This document shows, piece by piece, positions 1 to 10,148 of a stretch of DNA of 64,000 nt. The DNA comes from an uncultured Gammaproteobacteria bacterium (lineage in GTDB: Bacteria; Pseudomonadota; Gammaproteobacteria; Pseudomonadales; Halieaceae), in the NCBI GenBank assembly GCA_902519405.1, contig CABYJX010000002.1, positions 26,695 through 90,694 of the forward strand, read 5' to 3'. The translations under genes were made by a program, and so were the position numbers. Within the stretch, counting starts at the first letter, position 1. Every line of letters starts with the position of its first letter. The notes beneath the pieces are model-generated. The model worked only from the letters and a program-made list of their open reading frames with translations, was not told the origin of the DNA and did no database searches.

Positions 1-2
1 AA

Positions 3-383
3 ACTGCCTCAGGCTTCGATCGTACCCCTGTAATGGCTGGTGGTCCGGTGCAGACGGATCGTGGCTTTGTCCTTCATCGAGATAAAAACTCAAATTGGGA
101 TACTAGCATAGAGGTTGGCGATGAAATCTTGTTAACAACCTCCAAAGACATTCTGTGTTCTATCGCTAAAAACGAGGGGCCCAGCGAAAATCTCATAGCA
201 TTAGGTTACGCAGGATGGTCCGCTGGCCAATTGGAAGATGAATTGGCCCAAAATACGTGGCTTACAATGCCCGCAGAAAGTAATATCATTTTTTCTACCC
301 CATTCGATCAACGTCTTTCGCGAGCCGCTGCTCAATTGGGTATTGATATGAATCTTATAATCTCAAAGGCCGGACATGCCTAA
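3..383 (+). CDS. yqgE: YqgE/AlgH family protein (DUF179), 5' truncated by the window edge
   Basis: Frame stays open upstream of the listed ATG (TASGFDRTPVMAGGPVQTDRGFVLH); GGPV..DRGFVLH motif; followed by ruvX as in many proteobacteria. Confidence 0.9.
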   Translation, partial: TASGFDRTPVMAGGPVQTDRGFVLHRDKNSNWDTSIEVGDEILLTTSKDILCSIAKNEGPSENLIALGYAGWSAGQLEDELAQNTWLTMPAESNIIFSTPFDQRLSRAAAQLGIDMNLIISKAGHA

Positions 384-816
384 AGATAGCAAAATTGTCA
401 ATGACAAAACTATCATAGCGTTTGATTTCGGTCTCCAAAAAATTGGCGTTGCAGTTGGCAATATATTAACTAAAACCACCACGCCCCTCGATATTATATA
501 CTTTCGAACTGGAACAAATTTGTGGAAGGATATTGAACTTCTGCTAGACGAATGGAAACCTTCGTCGATTATAGTTGGCGACCCTATAAATATGGACGGC
601 ACCGTGAGCGAGATGAGTTGCAGAGCTAGGAAATTCGCTCAACGCGTGCACGGCAGATTTGCCATTAAAGTATTAATGGTAGATGAGAGATTAACGAGCT
701 TTGAGGCCAAATCATTATCCCTCCGCACTAAAGTCTCCAAAGGATATGCCAACGGCAATATCGATAGTTTGGCAGCGGAAATAATATTGACTAGCTGGAT
801 GAAAATAAGTGCGTAA
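376..816 (+). CDS. ruvX: Holliday junction resolvase-like protein YqgF/RuvX
   Basis: IAFDFGLQKIGVAVGN and VDERLTSFEA motifs; overlaps the yqgE end. Confidence 0.92.
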   Translation: MPKDSKIVNDKTIIAFDFGLQKIGVAVGNILTKTTTPLDIIYFRTGTNLWKDIELLLDEWKPSSIIVGDPINMDGTVSEMSCRARKFAQRVHGRFAIKVLMVDERLTSFEAKSLSLRTKVSKGYANGNIDSLAAEIILTSWMKISA

Positions 817-827
817 AGTTCGAATAA

Positions 828-1868
828 TTATTGAATAAAATCCTCCTTTTGGCGTGCTTTTTCTTTAGCAATCTCCACTGTAATTTGCCCTGTCATAACA
901 AGTTTTTGTAACGCTTGATCCATTGTTTGCATTCCAAGAGTTTTGCCTGTTTGAAGTACTGAATACATTTGAGCAACTTTATCTTCGCGTATCAAGTTTC
1001 TAATGGCTGGGATACCCAACATTATTTCGTGTGCAGCGACCCTGCCGCCAGATATTTTTTTTAGTAACGTCTGCGAGATCACGGCTTTCAATGATTCAGA
1101 CAGCATCGATCTCACCATCGCTTTTTCAGCTGAAGGAAAAACATCTATTATCCTATCAATCGTTTTCGCCGCAGAGGTGGTATGCAAAGTGCCAAAAACT
1201 AAATGACCTGTCTCCGCTGCAGTCAGGGCGAGCCGAATAGTTTCTAAATCACGCATTTCTCCAACTAGGATTATATCTGGATCTTCTCGAAGTGCTGACC
1301 TAAGTGCCTGCGAAAATCCCAGAGTATCTCTATGAACTTGCCGCTGCGTTACTAAACTACTTTTGCTTTCATGTACAAATTCTATAGGGTCTTCAATAGT
1401 TAGGATATGTTCAAATCTGCGCTCATTAATGTAATCGATCATAGCTGCTAAGGTAGTCGATTTGCCTGAACCAGTAGGTCCGGTGACTAACACCAAACCT
1501 CTAGGTGTCTCGCATATATCTTGGAAAGTCTGACCCATCGCTAGCGACTCCATCGATAATACGGCAGAGGGAATGGTTCTAAAGACGGCTGCAGCACCAC
1601 GGTTCTGATTAAATACATTTACTCTAAATCTTGCGAAATTTGGAATCTCGTAGGAAAAATCCACCTCAAATTCTTTCTCATACAGCTGTTTCTGATCTTC
1701 ATCCATAATTTCATTTAGCAAGACTCTGACTATTTTATCCTCAAGATTTCCTTCATCTGTGATACGTATATCACCATCTACACGAATAGTAGGAGGACGC
1801 CCCGCAGAGACATGTAAATCAGATGCCCCTTGTTCCACCGCCATAATAAGCAAATCGTTTATATTCAT
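828..1868 (-). CDS. pilT: Type IV pilus twitching motility ATPase PilT
   Basis: Walker A GPTGSGKSTT, ASDLHVSAGRPP start, GEMRDLETI, HTTSAAKTIDRIID. Confidence 0.95.
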   Translation of the reverse strand: MNINDLLIMAVEQGASDLHVSAGRPPTIRVDGDIRITDEGNLEDKIVRVLLNEIMDEDQKQLYEKEFEVDFSYEIPNFARFRVNVFNQNRGAAAVFRTIPSAVLSMESLAMGQTFQDICETPRGLVLVTGPTGSGKSTTLAAMIDYINERRFEHILTIEDPIEFVHESKSSLVTQRQVHRDTLGFSQALRSALREDPDIILVGEMRDLETIRLALTAAETGHLVFGTLHTTSAAKTIDRIIDVFPSAEKAMVRSMLSESLKAVISQTLLKKISGGRVAAHEIMLGIPAIRNLIREDKVAQMYSVLQTGKTLGMQTMDQALQKLVMTGQITVEIAKEKARQKEDFIQ

Positions 1869-1972
1869 AGCTATCTCTCAAATAAAATATTGCTGGGTGC
1901 AACTTTAACTTTAAAAATCTTAGGCCAATAGTTCATTAACCCAAGAGCTCGAAAATCGGCTAATATCCTTGA

Positions 1973-2665
1973 ATGGACCCCCAAACCCTTTCAAGCAATA
2001 TTTCACAGATACGGGATCGAGTAAGGCTAAAATTGGCGAAAACTCCAATTACAGCTAATCCTGTGACGATCGTAGCTGCCAGTAAAGCGCAATCAGCTGA
2101 AATAGTAAGAAATGCGGCAAGATTTGGAATAAGTGATTTTGGTGAAAATTATCTACAAGAGGCCTCAGCTAAAATGGACTTGTTACGCGACTTAAATTTG
2201 ACATGGCACTTTATCGGCCAACTCCAGAGTAATAAAACAAAAATGGTGGCCGAGAAGTTTGATTGGGTTCATAGCCTAGATCGCTTATCTATTGCCAAGC
2301 ATCTGAGTAGAAAACGCCCAGCCGAACTTGAACCATTAAATGTGTGTATTCAGGTAAATATTTCTAGAGAGTCCAACAAGTCGGGATGTATGCCAGAAGC
2401 ATTACTCAATCTGGTTTCAGATGTCAATTCTCTCTCTCGCCTGCGATTGAGAGGACTAATGATTATTCCAGAAGCTGTCAAGACCAGAAAAAATCTAGCT
2501 GCTCCATTTGAAAATATTCGAAGATTATTTGATTTGTGTAGAAACTTTGAAACTGAACTAGATACACTATCTATGGGAATGTCTGATGATTTTGAGCTTG
2601 CGATTGAGCACGGCTCCACAATGGTTCGTTTAGGTACTGTACTTTTTGGATCCAGAAACAGATGA
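1973..2665 (+). CDS. YggS family PLP homeostasis protein
   Basis: FGENYLQEA, WHFIGQLQSNK, LSMGMSDDFELAIEHGSTMVRLGT motifs; pilT-yggS-proC-yggT order. Confidence 0.93.
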   Translation: MDPQTLSSNISQIRDRVRLKLAKTPITANPVTIVAASKAQSAEIVRNAARFGISDFGENYLQEASAKMDLLRDLNLTWHFIGQLQSNKTKMVAEKFDWVHSLDRLSIAKHLSRKRPAELEPLNVCIQVNISRESNKSGCMPEALLNLVSDVNSLSRLRLRGLMIIPEAVKTRKNLAAPFENIRRLFDLCRNFETELDTLSMGMSDDFELAIEHGSTMVRLGTVLFGSRNR

Positions 2666-2728
2666 TCTATCTTGCGAGCGAAGTGTATACTCTAAGATTA
2701 TATAGAACTTATTAGCTGCGGAACTTCA

Positions 2729-3559
2729 TTGGAAAAAGCAACAATTACCTTTATCGGTGCCGGCAATATGGCGAGGAGCTTGATTGGGGGCCTACTTAGT
2801 AGCGGTATCCGTGGAAAAAACATTCGTGCTTTTGATCCTGATCCAGAAGCACTCAAGTCCGCGCTCTCTCTTGGCCCCATTTCGATATATGACGATAGTC
2901 AGAGTGCAGCTGATGGCGCAGACGTTATAGTTCTCGCAGTAAAACCACAAGTCGTCCGCGAGGCCTGCGAGAGTATTCGTACATGTGCAATAAACCAAGA
3001 TACTGTAGTAGTTACAATAGCTGCTGGCATTACAACCGCTTTTATCAAAGAACAATTGCAAGAGAATTGTAAGATCATTCGCTGTATGCCAAATACACCA
3101 GCTTTGGTTGGGTGGGGTGCGAGCGGTTTATTTACCAATAGCAAAATGGATGACGAGGAAAAAAATATAGTGGATTCAATTTTTGCGGCAGTAGGCGCTA
3201 CATTCTGGATGGATACCGAAGAAGATATCGATATCGTTACCGCGCTTTCGGGGAGTGGTCCTGCTTATTTTTTCTTTTTTATGGAATGCTTGGTCGATAC
3301 AGCTTGTCAGCTGGGGCTTAGTAAAGAGACGGCAATGGCACTTACCAAGCAAACAGCAGCTGGAGCGGGACATATGGTGCTGGAAGAAAATATCGATATA
3401 GGGGATTTACGGAGCGCTGTGACCAGCCCAGGTGGCACGACAGAGAAAGCTATTGAGGTATTATTAGAGAGCGGGTTTCGCGAATCGATCACTCTTGCAT
3501 TAAAAGCAGCCCATAGCCGTGCTCTACAACTCTCTAATAATAGTCATTCAGCTCAATAA
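2729..3559 (+). CDS. proC: Pyrroline-5-carboxylate reductase
   Basis: ITFIGAGNMARSLIGG; ALSGSGPAYFFFFME; TSPGGTTEKAI. Confidence 0.95.
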   Translation: MEKATITFIGAGNMARSLIGGLLSSGIRGKNIRAFDPDPEALKSALSLGPISIYDDSQSAADGADVIVLAVKPQVVREACESIRTCAINQDTVVVTIAAGITTAFIKEQLQENCKIIRCMPNTPALVGWGASGLFTNSKMDDEEKNIVDSIFAAVGATFWMDTEEDIDIVTALSGSGPAYFFFFMECLVDTACQLGLSKETAMALTKQTAAGAGHMVLEENIDIGDLRSAVTSPGGTTEKAIEVLLESGFRESITLALKAAHSRALQLSNNSHSAQ

Positions 3560-3570
3560 GTTATTTTTCT

Positions 3571-4158
3571 GTGACCGCCCTGACTGAAATATCGAGCTAT
3601 CTTGTGCAAACATTATTGGGTTTGTTGCTTTTAGGGACAGTTATGCGTCTCTTGCTACAAATAAGCAAAGCAGATTTTTATAATCCCATCAGTCAACTAC
3701 TAGTTAAACTAACTAATCCGATGGTGTTGCCTCTCAGAAAATTATTGCCTGCCTTTCGAATTTTTGATCTATCCTCCCTAGTTTTATCCATATTATTGCA
3801 GATGTTACTCATTGTTATTTTGTTAAAGGTTAATGGCTCTTACATCCCAAATATGTCTTTGCTAGCGATTTGGAGCTTTATAGGTGTAATTGCCATTGTT
3901 ATGAAAATTTATTTTTTTGCTTTACTGGCGATGATTATCTTAAGCTGGATAGCCCCAAATAGTTACCATCCCGCAATTCAGCTTGTTTCTCAAATAGTGG
4001 AGCCTATGATGGCACCTGTTAGAAAGATCCTTCCTCCAATCGGGGGATTAGATTTTTCTCCAATATTAGTATTCATATTGATAAATATTTTCGAAATTTT
4101 ATTGCGTCACTTAGCTAACAACTTTGGCCTTCATCAGGCTTTGATTATGGGGATTTAA
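3571..4158 (+). CDS. YggT family membrane protein
   Basis: Two hydrophobic repeats with P(I/V)RK(I/L)LP motifs; sits after proC. Confidence 0.88.
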   Translation: MTALTEISSYLVQTLLGLLLLGTVMRLLLQISKADFYNPISQLLVKLTNPMVLPLRKLLPAFRIFDLSSLVLSILLQMLLIVILLKVNGSYIPNMSLLAIWSFIGVIAIVMKIYFFALLAMIILSWIAPNSYHPAIQLVSQIVEPMMAPVRKILPPIGGLDFSPILVFILINIFEILLRHLANNFGLHQALIMGI

Positions 4159-4165
4159 TAGTCAG

Positions 4166-5320
4166 ATGGCAGAAATTTTTGAGGCCTCTAGTGTAGGAAT
4201 AGTCGAGCCACAACTGGCAAAATTCGAGGAATCTTTAGCTCTCGAGTGTGGCCATATACTGGATTCTTTCGAGTTGGTGTACGAGACTTATGGTAGTCTT
4301 AATAAAAATAGAGATAATGCGGTATTAATTTGTCATGCCTTGAGCGGTAATCATCATGCGGCTGGTTTTCACTCTCATGATGAGGAAAGACCAGGATGGT
4401 GGGACGAATATATTGGTCCAGGGAAACCTATCAATACAAAAAAATTTTTTGTGGTTAGCCTCAATAATCTTGGAGGTTGTCATGGATCCACAGGGCCGTG
4501 CAGCGAAAATCCAGTCACATCCAAGCCATGGGGTAATAATTTCCCTTCGATTAGAGTCAAAGATTGGGTCCAGTCTCAGGCTCGTCTAGCCGACAGACTG
4601 AATATAAATTCCTGGGCTGCAGTAATTGGGGGAAGCCTTGGGGGGATGCAGGTTATGCAATGGGCGATAGACTATCCTTCTCGCATCAGAAATGCTCTAG
4701 TAATTGCCTCTGCTTTAAAATTAAGTGCCCAAAATATCGCGTTTAATGAAATTGCAAGACAGGCGATACTGACCGATCCCGGGTTTGCTGGTGGTGATTA
4801 TTTGAATATGAAGTCCGCTCCTGAAACGGGCCTAGCACTAGCTCGAATGATCGGGCATGTGACCTACCTCTCAGATGACGCGATGGCTTCGAAATTTGGG
4901 CGAGAACTTAGGTCCGGGAGTTTTGACGACAACCTTTCGGATACCATAGAGTTTCAAGTGGAAAGTTATCTAAGATATCAAGGTCGAAGATTCTCTGGGC
5001 AGTTCGATGCGAATTCATATATTCTTATGACACGTGCGCTAGATTTATTTGATCTAGCCAGAGACTATAATGATAACGCTGTTGAAGCATTTTCTGCTGC
5101 GAAGTGTAAATTCCTGATAGTTTCATTTACCACGGATTGGCGCTTCTCCCCCTCGCGCTCACGAGAAATTGTGGAGGCATTGATAGCAGCCAAGCAAAAT
5201 GTCACCTATCTAGAAATTCAAGCAGATGAGGGCCATGACGCTTTTCTTTTACCAATACCAAAATATTTTCAAACTATGTCAGCCTATATGGATGGGATAG
5301 AGATCAGCTTAAACTCATGA
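4166..5320 (+). CDS. metX: Homoserine O-acyltransferase MetX
   Basis: [39 protein letters not shown] motifs; followed by metW. Confidence 0.94.
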   Translation: MAEIFEASSVGIVEPQLAKFEESLALECGHILDSFELVYETYGSLNKNRDNAVLICHALSGNHHAAGFHSHDEERPGWWDEYIGPGKPINTKKFFVVSLNNLGGCHGSTGPCSENPVTSKPWGNNFPSIRVKDWVQSQARLADRLNINSWAAVIGGSLGGMQVMQWAIDYPSRIRNALVIASALKLSAQNIAFNEIARQAILTDPGFAGGDYLNMKSAPETGLALARMIGHVTYLSDDAMASKFGRELRSGSFDDNLSDTIEFQVESYLRYQGRRFSGQFDANSYILMTRALDLFDLARDYNDNAVEAFSAAKCKFLIVSFTTDWRFSPSRSREIVEALIAAKQNVTYLEIQADEGHDAFLLPIPKYFQTMSAYMDGIEISLNS

Positions 5321-5907
5321 GACAAGATCTTACACAAATTTTAAGCTGGATTAAGTCTGGGACTAGAGTGCTAGATCTAGGCTGCGGTGATGGAGAATTT
5401 CTAAATGAATTGAAAAAAAAGTCAGCGATTGAAGGAGTGGGTATCGAGATAAATCAGGATGACATATTGCGCGCTATTGGCAAGGGTATAAGCGTAATCC
5501 AGCAAGATGTAGATGAAGGGTTATCAAATTTTTCGAACCTGAGTTTTGATACTGTGGTAATGGCTCATGCTATTCAAGTGGTTCACTTCCCGGACAAGGT
5601 ATTGATGGAAATGTTGCGCATAGGTAAAGAGGGTATCGTGACCTTTCCTAATTTTGGACATTGGCGATGTCGACTTTATCTTGCTTTTCAAGGTCGAATG
5701 CCAGTGTCTCGATTTTTACCCTACGACTGGTACAATACACCTAACATTCACTTCTGCACGGTGAAGGATTTCGAAAAGCTTTGCGCTTCGAGAGACATCA
5801 CTATTAAATCCAAATCGATGATTGCGGGAAGTAAGTTTTCTTCGTTTTTAGCTAGCTTATGGCCAAATCTATTTGCTCTCACAGCGATCTATCGACTTGC
5901 GGCTTGA
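5317..5907 (+). CDS. metW: Methionine biosynthesis protein MetW
   Basis: [25 protein letters not shown] motifs; ATGA overlap with metX. Confidence 0.94.
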   Translation: MRQDLTQILSWIKSGTRVLDLGCGDGEFLNELKKKSAIEGVGIEINQDDILRAIGKGISVIQQDVDEGLSNFSNLSFDTVVMAHAIQVVHFPDKVLMEMLRIGKEGIVTFPNFGHWRCRLYLAFQGRMPVSRFLPYDWYNTPNIHFCTVKDFEKLCASRDITIKSKSMIAGSKFSSFLASLWPNLFALTAIYRLAA

Positions 5908-6337
5908 AATTATCAAACCGCTTAGCCTTATCGGCCTTCTCTTAGTAGTTCAACTTACAGTCGCAGAGAGAAGTGAACGGTTTGATAATTTCGAACTTCA
6001 CTATAGTGTGGTTAATACTACTTTTTTGTCTGCTTCCGTTGCAGAGAAATATGGAATTACACGAGGGGAAAGGCATGCAATTCTAAATCTTTCACTAAGA
6101 GAGCTCTTTGCAGAAAATTCGGCATCGGTCGGAATGGAGCTATCAGGTCGAACATGGGATTTGATTCAAAATCAGGATTTAAATTTCACTATGATAAAAG
6201 AATCTGGCACTGTATATTACATCGCTCGGTTTAAATTTATCAACGAAGAATGGCGTTTTTTCGAGCTCGATTTTTCACCAGAAGGCTCCAAACAGAAATA
6301 TCAATTTAAATTTAAGCAACAACTTTATATTAATTAA
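5873..6337 (+). CDS. DUF4426 domain-containing exported protein
   Basis: Signal-like N-terminus, ERFDNFELHYSVVNTTFLS start; metW-DUF4426-rdgB order. True start may lie inside the ORF. Confidence 0.75.
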   Translation: MLSQRSIDLRLEIIKPLSLIGLLLVVQLTVAERSERFDNFELHYSVVNTTFLSASVAEKYGITRGERHAILNLSLRELFAENSASVGMELSGRTWDLIQNQDLNFTMIKESGTVYYIARFKFINEEWRFFELDFSPEGSKQKYQFKFKQQLYIN

Positions 6338-6351
6338 ATCGGCAAATTACC

Positions 6352-6942
6352 ATGCAGGCTGTTATTGCAAGTGGGAATCAGGGAAAAATCTTTGAACTAC
6401 GGCGGACTTTAGCGCCACTCTCTTGGATTTTATTACCCTTGTCTGATTTTGAGCCTCTTATGATAAAAGAGACAGGATCGACATTTGACGAAAACGCAGT
6501 TATCAAGGCTCGCGCTGCGTCTAAGCATACGGGGCTTCCGGCTATAGCCGACGATTCAGGGCTAGAAGTAGATTACCTTGGTGGTCGCCCTGGAATACGA
6601 TCCGCTCGCTTTTCAAATAGCGGGAAAGATATCGATAATAATACAAAATTGCTCAGAGCATTGTCAGGAGTCCCCGACGAATTTCGCACTGCTAGATTTT
6701 GCTGTTCTATCGCTTTTCTAACTTACCATAATGAATCTGACCCTCTGGTATGTAACGCTCAATGGGAGGGACGGATACTAAAAAAGGCGTCTGGGAAAAA
6801 CGGATTTGGTTACGATCCTTTATTTTTTGTGAGTTCTCATAACTGCAGCGCCGCTGATCTGGAGCCGGAACAAAAAAATGTTATTAGCCATCGAGCTAAA
6901 GCTAGTTTTTTACTCCTGACTGAACTTAGAAAAAAAATCTAG
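6352..6942 (+). CDS. rdgB: dITP/XTP pyrophosphatase RdgB (HAM1)
   Basis: ASGNQGKIFELR, DDSGLEVDYLGGRPGIRSAR, GKNGFGYDPLF. Confidence 0.95.
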   Translation: MQAVIASGNQGKIFELRRTLAPLSWILLPLSDFEPLMIKETGSTFDENAVIKARAASKHTGLPAIADDSGLEVDYLGGRPGIRSARFSNSGKDIDNNTKLLRALSGVPDEFRTARFCCSIAFLTYHNESDPLVCNAQWEGRILKKASGKNGFGYDPLFFVSSHNCSAADLEPEQKNVISHRAKASFLLLTELRKKI

Positions 6943-8081
6943 TGCCACATCCACCTATTGCTTTGTATATCCATATACCTTGGTGTGAGAGGAAATGTCC
7001 TTACTGCGACTTCAACTCACATGCTTCGTCAAAAATTCCTGAGAACGATTATTTAGAATGCCTGATATTAGACCTTGAAATGGAAGCTAAAAACCTCCCA
7101 TCTCGACAGTTAGGGAGTATATTCATTGGAGGAGGAACCCCTAGCCTATTTAGCGCCAAAGCGCTGCAATGGCTGCTTAAAGAGATCGAGAAAAATTTAT
7201 TTGTAAAACCGGATATCGAGGTTACTCTGGAAGTCAATCCAGCTAGTGCTGACGCAAAAAAGTTCCTCGGATTTATTCGCGCAGGAATTAACCGTGTTTC
7301 TATCGGCGTACAAAGCTTCAGTGACAAGAGTTTACTTCGTCTCGGTCGGATCCATAGCGGTAAAGACAGCATTTTAGCCGTAAAATTGGCACAATCTGCC
7401 GGCTTTTCGAACATAAATATAGATCTTATGTATGGACTTCCCAATCAGAGTGAGGAGCAAGCAATGGAGGATCTAATTGCAGCAGTATCATTGAAGCCAC
7501 AGCATATTTCATGGTACGAGCTCACAATTGAGCCAAATACTAAATTCTACTCAGACCCTCCAAACTTACCGGATGAGAATGTTCTCGAAAACATACATGA
7601 AAATGGCCTAGCCTTCCTGCTAGAAAATGGGTTTTCTCGATACGAGATTTCTGCATTTTCTAGTCTAGGACGTCAGTGCAAACATAATCTCAACTATTGG
7701 CGATTCGGTGACTATCTAGGAATCGGTGCGGGTGCACATAGCAAAATAACCCGTCAGGATGGATCGATCACTAGGTACTCAAAAACCAGAAAGCCTGAAG
7801 ACTATCTTTCCGCTAGACCATATGCACCTCGCATAAACGAAGTTAAGCTCTCCAGAAAGGAGACTGTATTGGATTTTGTTTTAAATGCTTTTCGGCTTAC
7901 AGAAGGTTTTACTTTCGCGGAGTTTTCAGATTCAACATCTTTTAATCCTAACGCGCTGGAACCTGAAATCACGGCACTATGCAATCAAGGATTGATTTTA
8001 AAAAGTAGTAGCGGCTATAAGACCACACTTTTGGGACAGCGTTACCTTAACGAAGTAATACAGAAATTTATGACTGATTAG
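6942..8081 (+). CDS. hemW: Radical SAM heme chaperone HemW
   Basis: IHIPWCERKCPYCDFNSH; IGGGTPSLF; NIDLMYGLPNQS; GTG start overlaps the rdgB stop by one base. Confidence 0.94.
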   Translation: MPHPPIALYIHIPWCERKCPYCDFNSHASSKIPENDYLECLILDLEMEAKNLPSRQLGSIFIGGGTPSLFSAKALQWLLKEIEKNLFVKPDIEVTLEVNPASADAKKFLGFIRAGINRVSIGVQSFSDKSLLRLGRIHSGKDSILAVKLAQSAGFSNINIDLMYGLPNQSEEQAMEDLIAAVSLKPQHISWYELTIEPNTKFYSDPPNLPDENVLENIHENGLAFLLENGFSRYEISAFSSLGRQCKHNLNYWRFGDYLGIGAGAHSKITRQDGSITRYSKTRKPEDYLSARPYAPRINEVKLSRKETVLDFVLNAFRLTEGFTFAEFSDSTSFNPNALEPEITALCNQGLILKSSSGYKTTLLGQRYLNEVIQKFMTD

Positions 8082-8089
8082 TTGTTTTA

Positions 8090-8830
8090 TTATACTCGGA
8101 TGAACACAAGATCCCAGATTTTATGTCCCAACCGTACACCACGTAGTTCGAACTTTGTCTCCGGTCGACCATGGCTTGGGTTAGCAAAATTATTTGCTCC
8201 GTAAACGTTCTCCCAGTTTTGAGATGTGGACATGACCTCCATCATTTGCTCCGCGTAATGCCAGCAATCTGTTGCAAGATGAAGCCTACCTCCCTTATAA
8301 AGTATTTTATTAATGCTACCGATGAACTGAGGTTTAATCAGACGCCGCTTATTATGTTTCTTTTTATGCCAAGGGTCTGGGAAAAAAATATTTGCCGCAC
8401 TGATAGACGCGAAAGGTATGCATTTTTCTATCACCTCTACCGCATCATGCCAGAATATTCTTATGTTTTTTAGATCTCGACTAACAATTTCTCTTAAAAG
8501 CCGACCAACACCAGCCGAGTGCACCTCCACTCCGATGAAATTTATATCGGGCTCCTGACTTGCTAATTGAATTAGCGATTCACCCATGCCAAAACCAATC
8601 TCTAAAACCGTCTCTGATGCTCTTTCAAACACCTTCTCCGGACTTAAAGTCCCATTTGAAGGATCTAGACCCCATTTGGGCCAGTGCTCGTCAATTGCTC
8701 TCTGTTGGGCATTAGTTATACGACCAGAACGAAGGACATAACTTCTTATAGGCTTGTCTTCTAGGGGAGGGGCCACAATTACTAATCTGGCTCTTGCTGC
8801 AATAGGCTGGCGAGAAAAAGACCTGCCCAT
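8090..8830 (-). CDS. trmB: tRNA (guanine-N7-)-methyltransferase TrmB
   Basis: LEIGFGMGESL, FPDPWHKKKHNKRRL, TKFELRGVRLGHKIWD; start uncertain (ATG 8830 or GTG at about 8776). Confidence 0.92.
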   Translation of the reverse strand: MGRSFSRQPIAARARLVIVAPPLEDKPIRSYVLRSGRITNAQQRAIDEHWPKWGLDPSNGTLSPEKVFERASETVLEIGFGMGESLIQLASQEPDINFIGVEVHSAGVGRLLREIVSRDLKNIRIFWHDAVEVIEKCIPFASISAANIFFPDPWHKKKHNKRRLIKPQFIGSINKILYKGGRLHLATDCWHYAEQMMEVMSTSQNWENVYGANNFANPSHGRPETKFELRGVRLGHKIWDLVFIRV

Positions 8831-9174
8831 CCAAGGATTAGCAGTAACCCGCCAAAGGGAGTTAAAATATTTGGTACAGCTATATCAGTGAGTATTTGCA
8901 GATATAAAGATCCGCAAAAAAAAATCATGCCAAAAGAGAGAGAGAAACCTGCTAGTTCGAGCATTTTGTTAGAGTCTTTAATTTGCCTACATATAAATCC
9001 TATTACCATAAGTGCAACACTGTTATAGAAATGATAGTCAAGCGCAATCCTAGACAAATCCAGTGTCCGCTGATCAGTATCTTCCGGAAGACCGTGAGCC
9101 ATAAAGGCTCCTGCTGCTACTGCCACCATTCCACTCAGGGAGGCAAAAGATAAAAATACTTTGCTAGAATTCAA
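8782..9174 (-). CDS. DUF423 family membrane protein (YgdD-like)
   Basis: GMVAVAAGAFMAHGL and YHFYNSVALM; small hydrophobic protein. Confidence 0.85.
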   Translation of the reverse strand: MNSSKVFLSFASLSGMVAVAAGAFMAHGLPEDTDQRTLDLSRIALDYHFYNSVALMVIGFICRQIKDSNKMLELAGFSLSFGMIFFCGSLYLQILTDIAVPNILTPFGGLLLILGWAGLFLASLLQQEPD

Positions 9175-9193
9175 CGAAATCGTGGGTTTCTAG

Positions 9194-10045
9194 CTAATTT
9201 AAAGCCAAGATTTTTTGCCGAACTTTTTCTATCGCCAGTTTTTCAAGTTGGCGTATACGTTCTGCTGAGACCCCATACTCTGACGCTAGCTTATGAAGGG
9301 TCGCCTTAGGTTCGTTTAGCCACCTTTTAACGAGTATGTCCCTGCTTCTCTCGTCCAGTTCGTTGAGAGCAAGGTGAAGAGCCTTTTTCTTTGAGTTGCT
9401 CAGATCAGACGATTCTAACAATTTCGCTGGATCTCCCCTGTGGTCCTCTAAGTAGAGCTGTGGGGCAATAGCCGCATCGCTGTCGTCAGAATGTGATGGA
9501 GCATCGAACGCGATATCAGTACCACTTAGACGAGATTCCATTTTAAACACTTCATCTACCTCTACTCCCAAGTCTTTCGCCACCATCGTAGCTTCTTCGA
9601 CAGAGAGCCAAGATAAAGTCTGTTTCATTCGCCTTAGATTAAAAAATAGCTTCCTTTGAGGCTTAGTCGTAGCCACCTTGACAATGCGCCAGTTGCGTAA
9701 AATGAATTCATGCATTTCTGCCTTAATCCAGTGCACGGCGAAAGAAACTAATCTCACTCCCTTTTCTGGATTAAATCTCTTTACTGCTTTCATTAAACCC
9801 ACGTTGCCCTCTTGAATTAAGTCGCTTTCAGAAAGCCCGTAGCCTGAATAACTCTTAGCGATGTGAACTACAAATCTGAGGTGAGACATAACTAGTTCTC
9901 GAGCAGCAGCCACATCTCCTTCATAAAATAGCCGCTTAGTTAAATCTCGTTCCTCTTCTAAACTTAAAATTGGTATCCCGCTTACTGCCTGAACGTACGC
10001 GCCTAAATTCGCTCCCGGGACCATCAGATGTTGATGCCAATTCAT
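9194..10045 (-). CDS. rpoH: RNA polymerase sigma-32 factor RpoH
   Basis: QKLFFNLRR RpoH box; FAVHWIKAEMHEFILRNWRIVKVATTK; ftsYEX-rpoH order. Confidence 0.96.
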   Translation of the reverse strand: MNWHQHLMVPGANLGAYVQAVSGIPILSLEEERDLTKRLFYEGDVAAARELVMSHLRFVVHIAKSYSGYGLSESDLIQEGNVGLMKAVKRFNPEKGVRLVSFAVHWIKAEMHEFILRNWRIVKVATTKPQRKLFFNLRRMKQTLSWLSVEEATMVAKDLGVEVDEVFKMESRLSGTDIAFDAPSHSDDSDAAIAPQLYLEDHRGDPAKLLESSDLSNSKKKALHLALNELDERSRDILVKRWLNEPKATLHKLASEYGVSAERIRQLEKLAIEKVRQKILALN

Positions 10046-10081
10046 TCTATGTACCTAATTTTCTTAGAGTTTGCCGTAATA

Positions 10082-10108
10082 TTAGCACTCTTTCTTTGAG
10101 AGTGCTAA
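10082..10108 (-). promoter_or_regulatory. CIRCE operator (HrcA binding site) upstream of rpoH
   Basis: Exact TTAGCACTC-N9-GAGTGCTAA (spacer TTTCTTTGA), 36 bp upstream of the rpoH ATG. Confidence 0.9.
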
Positions 10109-10128
10109 TTCATAATCGTAACCGGAAT

Positions 10129-10134
10129 ATTATA
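10129..10134 (-). promoter_or_regulatory. Candidate rpoH promoter -10 box (TATAAT)
   Basis: Minus strand reads GCGTATAATATTCC, about 20 bp upstream of the CIRCE element; -35 is weak. Confidence 0.5.
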
Positions 10135-10148
10135 CGCTTGGTTGACTG

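Noticed and set aside
1003-1240. Many ORF-track entries antisense to strong genes (for example inside pilT, proC, recG, atpD)
   Set aside because: They lie opposite well-supported genes and show no family motifs; treated as shadow ORFs.
8782-8830. 49-bp overlap between trmB and the DUF423 gene
   Set aside because: Probably a start-site artefact: a GTG at about 8776 would begin trmB just after the DUF423 stop.
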